Origin: Aspidiotus rigidus
Lineage: Eukaryota; Arthropoda; Insecta; Hemiptera; Diaspididae
Length of the DNA stretch: 64,000 nt
NCBI GenBank assembly: GCA_035079385.1
Contig: JAVHKY010000013.1
Span: forward strand, 2,604,001 to 2,668,000
Direction of reading: 5' to 3'
Part shown: one piece after another, positions 11,994-20,905 of the stretch
Numbering within the stretch: position 1 is the stretch's first letter
Layout: each line of letters begins with the position of its first letter
Program-made: the position numbers and the translations under genes
The notes under the pieces: model-generated
Seen by the model: only the letters and a program-made list of their open reading frames with translations
The model's database searches: none
What the model was told of the DNA's origin: nothing

Positions 11994-13340
11994 TTATTTA
12001 ACACTCTTAAAATTACAAATATGAAAAGGCAAATGAGTCATACAGAACATCTGAAAATTGGTTATAGAATTCACTCCGGAAAATTCTGAACACTTGCTTG
12101 TTTTTTTGGTAGACTTGGCAATGACTGATTTTTCCGGATTTCGGCGTCGGAAAGTAGAGCGGTGTTCAGAGAAACGTTTGCGTAAGGTGCGACTAATTTG
12201 GCCGATGTACACAGCAGAACAGTTAGGAGCAGTGCAGATTTCGCGATAAACTCCACCGTACTCTTCTGAAGGAAGTTTAGCTTTAAAAGAGGCTAAGTGC
12301 CCCACAGTAAGAAGGGGATAAATGGCACACCGGTACCCATGGGATTCGAGTCTGCGGGCCATTTTGTTGCCAGGGCGGGGAGTGAAAGAGCACGCTGTGA
12401 GAAAGTTTGATTGCAGAGCGCGTTTAAGAGATTTTCTGGAGGTGACTTTGTCGATATCGAGGCGCGCTAGCTCGCTGATGTGGGCTTTCTCCTTATTGAA
12501 ATCGCGAGGTGAGAGAGGAATGGCGAGAAGACGGTAAATGAAGGCGAGTAAGATTGAGAATTTGTGAGAAGAGTGATGGAAAAATTGATGAGAACTCCAA
12601 TATTGGAGGGCTTACAAAAGATGGAGAAACAAGGAGAAAGTCGGTCGTTCTCGAGGTGGAGGGAGATGGTGAGATCTAAGTAGTGGAGAGAAGAGCCGCC
12701 TGTTTCGAGAGTGAATTTGATATCGGGAGAAAAGAATTTGAGACGAGAGATTTGAGATCAGACGAGGAGCCATTCCAGACACAGAGAATGTCGTCGACGT
12801 AACGAAACCAGGTGAGAACATGAGGTTGAGGAACAACAGTGCTGTTGAGGAGATCAGGTTCAAGTTTGTCCATAAAGACATCGGCGACGAGCGAAGAAAG
12901 AGAAGCACACATAGGGAGGCCGTCGGGGAACTCGTAGAAAACATTATACGATAGAAACAGATATTATCATTAGGACCGAGAGAAACGAGGAATGGTGTCA
13001 GGATGGATATTATCAGATATGAGAGATGGCTCATCATGTAATTGATACTACTCAGGGGTTCTGGGATATTAGTATACATGCTGGAAATATTGATGAATAT
13101 GAGGGAGGAGGGAAGGAAAGGATGCTCAGTGTAATTCCTATGAAATTGTTTAAATTCTAGGAGGTTTGTCCAGTAATTTTCGGGAAATACAAAGAGTAGT
13201 GCATAGGTGTTTTCGGAAATTTCTGAATCACCTACGGGGTATAAGGAAAAATTTCTCGAGTCCATTATTTCTGGGGGGGAAGGGGTGTACTCGCAGATTT
13301 TCGTATTGGGGTGGGTTGAGACTAAAAATTCCAAGTCTCT
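11994..13340 (-). mobile_element. decayed Penelope-like retroelement (RT + GIY-YIG)
   Basis: Read on the minus strand from 13340 downward, the pieces come in the order expected for a Penelope-like element. They are RT motif SSMYTNIP (near 13070), the GLPM segment and RT box RYVDDILCVW (near 12800), then a connector, then a GIY-YIG nuclease domain (GVYREICT...VYIGQISRTL, near 12160-12260). The RT is spread over at least two frames, so a frameshift has occurred near 12910. The GIY-YIG part ends at a stop near 11994. It is a non-functional copy. It differs clearly from the Penelope element at 42-45 kb, so at least two lineages are present. I found no hammerhead-like motif beside this copy. Confidence 0.82.
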
Positions 13341-13394
13341 TTCCTATCATTTAGTCTTCATTCTATCATATATTACGACTCGAGGATCAAAATC

Positions 13395-14200
13395 ATTCTA
13401 AATCGTCCTCCCCCCGATCATATGTCGTAGCTCGATAGTTAAAACTTCCCCCAAGTCCAAATACTTCCAAGTTTCCCTCCTATCATCTAGCTTGGAGGTC
13501 GGAATTTCTTCAAGTCCCTCCTCTGTGATGTCTCGAAATTCCGAAATTTTTCCAAATCTCCTTCCTATCATATAATTATAGCTCGGAGTTCGAAATTTTT
13601 TCAAGTCCAGTCCGAGCCATATATGACATGAGAGGGATTTGAACCATTTCTACAAATGAGGCTGGGCTTGGACCATTTTTGTTTCGGTTGGACATCACAC
13701 GACACGCGGAAAAGTTTTTGAAAAACCCTTCATAAAACAGGTTTCCTGGTAAAATTGGTCCACGTCCCCTCCTATCATATATAGCTTGGAGGTCGAAATT
13801 TTGCCAAGTCCCCCTCCTATCATACGGAGCTCGAAGGTTGGACTTCAAAAAATGTCGACTTTCGAAAAATAATATATGATAGGCGGGGGACTTTTTCTCT
13901 AAATCTTTCTCCTGTCATATATTGTGACGAAGGACTCCGAAAAATTTCGACCCTGTGACGATGAGGTCAAAGGTCAGTGAATTTTTTCAATGTCCCTTCC
14001 GTGATAGGAGGTGGTCTTGAAGGAGTTACCCGCTTATTATTTCATTGTTCAAAAGTCGAAGCTGTAAAATGATGGGATGGGGACTTGGAAAAATTTCGAC
14101 CTTGGAGCTATGTATGATAGGAGAGGGACTTATAACAATCTCAACTGCCGAGCCATAACGCATGATAGGTGGCAGATTGAAGAAATTTCGACTTTCATTC
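13395..14200. repeat. array of degenerate ~46-bp units (dispersed repeat family interior)
   Basis: Roughly ten worn units occur in both orientations. In one orientation the theme is CCTCCTATCATATA + AGCTTGGAGGTCGAAATTTT + CCAAGTCCC, and in the other it is GGGACTTGGAAAAATTTCGA + GAGCTATGTATGATAGGA. A piece of the hairpin end block (CATAAAACAGGTTTCCTGG) lies inside at about 13730. The same unit forms the interior of the better-preserved copies at 35749 and 63283. ORFs here are by-products of the repeat. Confidence 0.65.
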
Positions 14201-14212
14201 CATGGTATATAA

Positions 14213-14290
14213 CAGTGGTTTTCAACCGGTGTTCCGCGGCACACCTTCGAAGTGTGCCGGCGAGATTTCAAAGGAATTTAGCCTTTCTTT
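14213..14290 (+). mobile_element. hAT-like transposon terminus fragment
   Basis: The segment begins CAGTGGTTTTCAACCGGTGT and continues into CGCGGCACACC, the typical style of hAT-superfamily ends (CAGTGGTTxTCAACC). A short internal palindrome (GGCACACCTTCGAAGTGTGCC) follows. The opposite end was not found within the next kilobase, so this is probably a truncated non-autonomous copy. Confidence 0.5.
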
Positions 14291-15588
14291 GGTATATTTT
14301 TTGCAAATGATTCATGTCTACATTTTGATGGATGAATCATAACACATATTACCTCCTTTTTCCACCTTCTATCTTTGTGAACAGGTCTCTTACTCTTATA
14401 AAAAGTAAGATGTGGGAGCGCCTTCTATCAGTCAAACAAGAAATATGCGTTTGTTTGTCAAAAATTAGCCCCCATATCATTGACGAAATATGTAAAAAAT
14501 CACAAGCGCAAATTTCGCATTAGAAGAACCAAATACTCACTTTAACCATGACATACCTATACATAATATGATAAGAACTTGAAAAAATTTAAGCCGTAAT
14601 ATAATATGACAGAAAAGAGACTTAGAAGAAAATTTCAAATCTCAAGTTTTTCGAAATATCCCATTTAGATTGAGATAATATGGTACGTAACGGTTATTCA
14701 TTCTGAATCAACCATTGTTTAAAATATGTACTGATCGATTACCATGACAATGAAAAAATATTCTGAAGATGTTGAAAGGATAGAGAGGCAATTTGTGCCT
14801 GTAATAGACTAAAAAAACTAAATTACTCATTTCAAACTAGGATACGTAGAACGCTGTGCAAAGAATAATGGAGAATTAGGCCTATGTATATCAAATAGAC
14901 ATTCAAGGACGAAAAGTTGCAAAATAACGTTATCCCAATGTAAAATGAAAAGATCGTGCGCAGAAAAATCAGAATTGTATCTAATTTTAATCTGGTGATT
15001 GACTCACCGACGACGAACCATCATCTACCTATAGACATTCCTAAAATGACGAGAATATAAATTGGGACCATCAAGCATTAGGCCTAGACGAAAAGAAGGC
15101 ACGAATGGTACGTGTTTTGAAAACTCGACTTGCCGCTTCCAAAATGAACTTTACCTTAATACCACCTTGTAATAAGTTAATTAATAAACATCAAGTATGA
15201 TACGAAAGACTGGCTCAAAAGAGATTATCATAATGAGAAACAATTTCTCGGTGTGCCATAGAAAAATAGAATAATTTATGTACCTATACAGTTTAATGGG
15301 AATTTTCTACGCCAGTCGATACGTGTAACCCACCCAATTAAAAGGGGCGAGGCGTACGCAGAACTTCAAATTGAGGTAGGGGTTTTGTAAAGATATCAAA
15401 CGTATCAATAAAATAAGTTTTTTATTTAGCCATGTCCAAAAATTTCCCTTGGAGGAAGAAGGAGGGCCAGGACCATTGAATTTGAGTTTAAAAATTCTCG
15501 TAAAATTCTTCCCGCGTCTTGAGAATAAAAAATGATTTGTACCTTATCGTGCCAGGAGGAATACAATTTTCAATAAATCCGAAAACTT
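14291..15588. other. intergenic, upstream of the sugar transporter
   Basis: No ORF of note. The last few hundred bases should contain the promoter and 5' UTR of the transporter; an in-frame TAA lies at 15574-15576, just before its ATG. Confidence 0.4.
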
Positions 15589-17010
15589 ATGCTTCCAAAC
15601 TTTTTCCAAACGTGGTCACCCCATGTAACCACAATTTCATTTGCATTTGTTTCAGGTGCAATGATAAACATATCTTTCGGTTTCCTGTACGGATGGGTAG
15701 CACCGGCTGTAAAATATCTGACCTCAGGTGAAACTCCGTTCAAAGTTTCAGAAGATGATCTTTCGTGGATCGCTTCGGCGCTTTTAGCCGGAGAAATGAG
15801 CCTCGCCGCGGTGAACGGATTTGTTGCGACGAAGATTGGTCGTAAACCGATGTTAATGATGGGTGCCTTCATCCAAGCCGTTGGCTTGTTTTTCCAAGTG
15901 ATCGCGTGGTCACCGCTAGTGCTAATTTTTAGTCGCTACATACAAGGGGTTGCCGGGGGTACGTGGGATGTCACTTGGTGTATTTATCTCGGTGAAGTTA
16001 CCAGTCCAGAGGAGCGCGGTGTTTACGGAAGTCTTTTAACGGGCTTATTCTTGACCGGTATGATGTTAGCGTCGTTTCTAAGTTTGTTCGTACCGTTCAC
16101 TTATCTTTCTATAATTCCGTTTGTAATATCGGCGACGGCATTTATATTACAATTCTTCGCCAAAGAAACTCCATTTTATTTGATAAAGAAAGGAGAAATA
16201 GATACCGCGAAGAATAATCTTGCCTGGCTTCGGGGAAAGGATGACCCAGAGCAAGTTCGAGCGGAATTCGATAAAATCAAAAAATACGTCGACGATGAAG
16301 CGAGCAACAGTCACGGTATTCTGGATATAGTGCGAAACCCCTCGAAATATAAAATGGTTATAATCGGTGTTATGCTTTTTGTATTGAACCAACCTAGTGG
16401 TAACATTGCTATTGTATCTTACCAATCTATGTTACTGCATTTTTACGATGACCCCAAGTCTGGTACTGATCTTACTGTAGTCTATAATATTCTGCAATTC
16501 ATTTTTATCAATCTCTGTCCAATTCTCATTGAAAAAGTTGGACGAAAGAAACCTCTGGTATTTGGGTTTGTGCTTGGAACGATAATTCACATAACCCTCG
16601 CTGTTTTACTCTATTTAAAGGAACATGGCGAAAATCGTATACCACATTTTTCTTATATCATTTGTATTCTCCTTAATATATATGGTATCGCGTTTGTAGT
16701 TTGCATATTTCCAATTGTCTACGTCCTCAGGAGCGAATTATTTCCTCAAGAGATGAAATCTCTAGGTAATTGTTTGGCGACGGTGACGAATTCGCTGAGT
16801 GCTTTTGCAGAAGTCAAACTCTTTCTTCAGATTCGGACAACTTTTGGCGTTCATGCAAATTTCATCATGTACGCAATTATTTGCATTGTGGGTATTTTGT
16901 ATGTGGTATTTCTCATACCAGAAACCAAGGGCAAAACGCTGGTAGAAATTCAAGAAAATATCAAAATGAAAGGTCAGAAAAGGATGAATAACTCTGTCCT
17001 TGAAAGCTGA
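15589..17010 (+). CDS. MFS sugar transporter, facilitated trehalose transporter (Tret1)-like
   Basis: A single intact 473-codon exon encodes a 12-helix sugar porter of normal family length. Family signatures in order are KIGRKP after TM2 (residues 82-87), GEVTSPEERG in the 4/5 loop (~135-144), AKETPFYLIKKG before the central loop (~191-202), the LNQPSGN segment of TM7 (~266-272), EKVGRKKP in the 8/9 loop (~315-322) and IPETKGKTLVEI after TM12 (~443-454). These place it in the insect clade that includes trehalose and glucose facilitators of the plasma membrane. The actual substrate cannot be read from sequence. The ATG at 15589 follows an in-frame TAA only five codons upstream, so it is the natural start. 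An intron-like TTTCAG at about 15652 is read through in frame and need not be used. No disabling change is seen. Confidence 0.93.
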   Translation: MLPNFFQTWSPHVTTISFAFVSGAMINISFGFLYGWVAPAVKYLTSGETPFKVSEDDLSWIASALLAGEMSLAAVNGFVATKIGRKPMLMMGAFIQAVGLFFQVIAWSPLVLIFSRYIQGVAGGTWDVTWCIYLGEVTSPEERGVYGSLLTGLFLTGMMLASFLSLFVPFTYLSIIPFVISATAFILQFFAKETPFYLIKKGEIDTAKNNLAWLRGKDDPEQVRAEFDKIKKYVDDEASNSHGILDIVRNPSKYKMVIIGVMLFVLNQPSGNIAIVSYQSMLLHFYDDPKSGTDLTVVYNILQFIFINLCPILIEKVGRKKPLVFGFVLGTIIHITLAVLLYLKEHGENRIPHFSYIICILLNIYGIAFVVCIFPIVYVLRSELFPQEMKSLGNCLATVTNSLSAFAEVKLFLQIRTTFGVHANFIMYAIICIVGILYVVFLIPETKGKTLVEIQENIKMKGQKRMNNSVLES

Positions 17011-17924
17011 ATGATAGTTTACTCATATTTAAGTACGTCGTCGAATTTATCCCTTCATTTTCCAATCAGCATCTACGATGGAAGAGAGAAACTTTTCGAA
17101 ATGTGATCAAATTCTTATCCAAAGAATTTTTTATGTTGGCCTACTAATAGATCTGCTGTATCGTTTTTGATTCTTTCACTTGCGATACTGCGGGTACAGC
17201 AGTGTTTGTTATTGCTTTTTAATTAAGTCCAATGATCACAATAATGGTCGCTTGTTCCTCAGCATATGTTTTAAATATGCTCGTTACCTATTACTTAGTT
17301 TGTAATTTGGCCTAATATATCTACAATGTTGTATAGTATTAAAATTTGGAAAATAATCTCATCTTCTTTTGTTCAATCTTTGCTATGCTTAGTTGTAATA
17401 GCATAAATGGACATACAAAATGCAACAGTCAAGAACCTACAAAATCTGTTTGTATGATGTTTAACGGCTCAACCGGAGAACCTTCTTTTGTTGTTGAGTT
17501 AGAATTTTTAAAATTTTCCTTTAAATAGTTGAATTTTTCTCCGAATCCTTGGAATACTGTAGGTCAGTTATTTATTTTTTTTCTTCGTCGTTGAGCCAAG
17601 TTTCTTTAGATTCCTTTCTTTCAGATCATAGTTCGAGATTTGAAATTTCCCAACATTTTTCGAATAGTCCGCCTTCTCCCTTCTCTGCTCTTGGGTCCCA
17701 ATTTCTCTAAGTTCTTCCGTTAAATATTGACTCTCAAAGGGGGAAGGGAAATTTTGGGTATATTTTACATACATAATGGGGATATAATACGGTATTTTTG
17801 CCACGGGAACATCAAAGTTTAATGGGAGCTCTCGTGAAATCGCGTCTTGATGGCATCGTATTCCTTTTCAATCAGAACTTTTTGAGTCTCCATCACACTT
17901 CTCGATAGGTATGAAGGCCAAACA
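17011..17924. other. intergenic, downstream of the sugar transporter
   Basis: AT-rich with short ORFs only. An ATTAAA near 17337 could be a poly(A) signal for the transporter, but this is weak. Confidence 0.35.
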
Positions 17925-18335
17925 TTAACAGGGAACCTGATCTATGTTTGTTTTTTTTTTTTCTTTTTTAAATTTTCCGTCCGACGTTCGGCCAGAATGA
18001 GCTTGGAAAAATTTTGCTCCTTTCCTTGAGCTATGTATGATAGGAGAGAGGACTTAGATTTATTTATTTATTTATTTATGTAATTAATTTTATTTATTTA
18101 TTTTATTCATTTATTCATTCATTTAGTTTCTTTCTTTCTTTATATGATAGGAAGGACTTGGAAAATCTCGAATAAGATTTTGGGAAATTGGTGTTTTCTC
18201 AATGCAGTTCCACACTATCCTAGAAGTTGAAATAACAGTGCATTTTTTTAATAGTGGTTTCCACAATAGGCCTAGAAACCTCAAAACAAATTCGACCCAT
18301 AGAACAGGTTCCCTGCGTTCCTCGTTTATTTTTCT
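17925..18335. repeat. dispersed hairpin-ended repeat family, copy 3, with internal (TTTA)n
   Basis: The left end reads AACAGGGAACCTGATCTATG and the right end GACCCATAGAACAGGTTCCC followed by TGCGTTCCTCGTTTA, so the two ends are inverted relative to each other. Inside are one unit of the ~46-bp type (GAGCTATGTATGATAGGAGA) and a TTTA-rich simple repeat at 18057-18145. No ORF. Confidence 0.7.
18057..18145. repeat. simple repeat, (TTTA/TTCA)n
   Basis: Imperfect tetranucleotide repeat of the TTTA type drifting into TTCA and TTTC, inside copy 3 of the dispersed repeat. Confidence 0.85.
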
Positions 18336-20131
18336 TGGTCCCCACATGAGATTGGATTTGGTTTTCGGATGGGTATATTCGCTCAAAATATGAAAATATC
18401 CTTGAAGTAGATCAAAGTCATCCGAACTGTTACAATCTTATAGCAAGTTGATATCGTGGGAATCGACATGTAAAAAACATTTATCGCAGAAGAAGAAAAA
18501 AAAAGGAATGCAGGCGAAATTGCGAGAAACGTTTTGCGTGTGGCCTTCGCCTACAAAAAATTATCGAAGTCCGAAGGATATGCCTATCGTATGACGTGAT
18601 CAGACAGAGTAGGTCCATTAGACCAATATAATTAAATTATTAATGTTGTACTAAGCTGGATTCTCTAAAATAATCGGAGTCCCAAAGTCAAACCTAGCCC
18701 GTGACATCACGAGAGAGTTAGAACTTTTATTCACGCAAATTCTTGATTAAAATTCTGTGTTGAAATGAACATCGGGTACAGGGTGCGTCAAAATGATGTT
18801 GAAAGTTGAATGGGATTTTGGACTAGATTTATTCTTGCGCGAGAACGTAAAACGTTAGATGTATACTTCAAAGGTACAAAAATTGTATCTCGAATTTATC
18901 TTCAATTTGAGCCCAGATCAAACTTTCTGTGACTTTTCTGGGCCAAGTCGTGGACCAAAGAGCACCAAAAATTGACCAATTTGCCGAGGTTCTCGAAGTA
19001 AACATTCAAGAATTCCCTCCTTTTGAAACTTCATTTGGTAATTCAGTTTTTTTTTTCGAATCAGCGCTAAATTTCTTAAAAAAAATTAAGTAAAATTTTA
19101 AAGTTCATGTGACTTTTCATCTTCAAGATCCTTTCAAATTCAGCACATTTTGGTGCATAACTTGGCCTAGAAAAGTTGTAGAAAGTTTGATCCTGACCAT
19201 TGACTTTACTTGTACCACACAAATACCACCGTTTACCTTGTGTAGGGGTGGAATGTAGCAATGTCACAATGTTGCACTCCAAAATCAGCGCCTATGGAAA
19301 AAACAAGAAAATCCGAGTAATTATTTCTTATTTGCAGATAAAAAGGGGTTTTTGAAGAAGATGGAGACGAGATAATTTGAAGAGTATAAAATTTTCTATT
19401 TTTTGAGTTTATTTTCAGCGAAATTGGTGCAGTACAAGACAAATTATATCATTGAGTAAAAATCAAAAATGGCAATAAAGTGCAATACATCCTTGTGCAA
19501 CCTCACTGCGCCAGTGAACACCAAAATGTCTATTGTAAACAAATCCACTCCGCTGTTGCCTATTTTCTATATTCCGGTCCTATAGGAAATAGGCCACGCA
19601 AATACTTGTATAAGGCGATGTCGCGAACGCTCACTGAGGGCTCCGTCCAATGCATTCGTTTATGGACGATAATCAGAAAATATTTTCAACAAAGAAGATA
19701 TTTGAGAGTGGTCTCAAATTAAAGAAAATTTTAATCTCTACCACTTTCATTCTTATGATGTTTTCGAAGAAATTCCTTTTAAGAAGTTATTTGAAAAAGA
19801 AAACTTGAAATTGTAATGTTGCGTAAATGCACCTGATAACACAAGCCCCCAGTGAGTGTTTGCGTCGGTTCGCGACATTGCCTTATTGTTGAAAAATTAC
19901 TAATTTTGTTGGATACTACCATAAGAGTGCGCTGCGTGTTAAGACGTGAGTTTAACAAAAAGAGAACAATGTTCTCTTTCTTTTACTCTGCTAATTCACG
20001 CGCAGCGCCCTCTCGTTGTAGTATCCAATAAAGTGACTAATTTTTCAACAATGCGAGTATGTCTAGTACTTGTACAGAGGTACGTGTATAGCCACGGCCT
20101 ACTTGCCGGAATAGACCATAATCAGATGACG
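18336..20131. other. intergenic with one worn dispersed repeat
   Basis: No gene seen. Bases about 19290-19560 resemble 29580-29800: both contain AAATTGGTGCAGTA followed by CAAGA, then a similar spacing to CACTGCGC/CACTCCGC and GCTGTTG. They are diverged copies of one interspersed repeat of unknown class. Confidence 0.4.
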
Positions 20132-20414
20132 TCATTTGTGTTAGGAAATTATAAATGCCCCATGAAATCTTGGGAAATGCAGACCGCAGAGATCAGTGAT
20201 TTCAGCTGGCCTGATTTTTACACGTGATTTCCCATAAGAGAATCCCAGGAGACTTTTGTTGTCATTTGTCAAATATATTGATAATCATAGTCTCCTGGAA
20301 TTCTCTTATTGGAAGAAATCACATGTAAAAATCAGCCCGGCTAAAATTACTGATCTCTGCGGTCTGCTTTTCCTTAGATTTCTTAGGGCTTATACAATTT
20401 CCTTACACAAATGA
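20132..20414. repeat. long hairpin: ~124-bp inverted arms, ~33-base loop
   Basis: Left arm 20132-20255 and right arm 20289-20414 are reverse-complementary with scattered mismatches and small gaps. Both carry GCAGACCGCAGAGATCAGT and GATTTTTACA. It lies 490 bases upstream of the SDR start codon. It could be a fold-back element or a source of long hairpin RNA. No ORF. Confidence 0.75.
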
Positions 20415-20905
20415 TTTGAACACTCGATTTTTTTGCTTTTGAGCGACTAGAATTGAATTCTGCCCCAGTGTGCGCTCCACTGCACTGCACTGTGAACATT
20501 CATTGAGAAATTGGTCGACATGAACGCTCCACGCGGATTTGTAATCAAAATCAGTCTGTAACTCTGTACAGCGACAATTTTCGTACATACCGTCAAAGTT
20601 TTCAAACTGGCGACACTGATTCTCATCTGATAATGGAAAGAAAGCTGAAATCGTGATTTGTGAAAATGTATCATTCAATACGAGATCAAAAATCAAAATG
20701 ATTTTAGAAAATTCATTCATCCAACATTCGCACGCCTTCGTGTTACTGCATATCTGAAAAACTGTTGCCGATTTCATCTCTGAATCAACAAATGACCTCA
20801 TTTGTGTCGATCTATTTCAGTGTAGTGTTTCCATTCCGTAGTATGGTGCTGAAGTACGCCTGAGAATTATCCCTAGTATATTTCTGAAGTCATATCCAAT
20901 TAAAT
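20415..20905. other. upstream region of the SDR gene
   Basis: Presumed promoter and 5' UTR region. The minus-strand ORFs in it show no domain and are treated as chance. No TATA box could be fixed. Confidence 0.35.

Noticed and set aside
12612..13334. 240-codon minus-strand ORF as an independent gene
   Set aside because: It is one frame of the decayed Penelope RT (SSMYTNIP) and then runs out of frame over the next RT box.
13395..14200. CRISPR-like array
   Set aside because: Units are degenerate, occur in both orientations and have no regular unique spacers; eukaryotic context.
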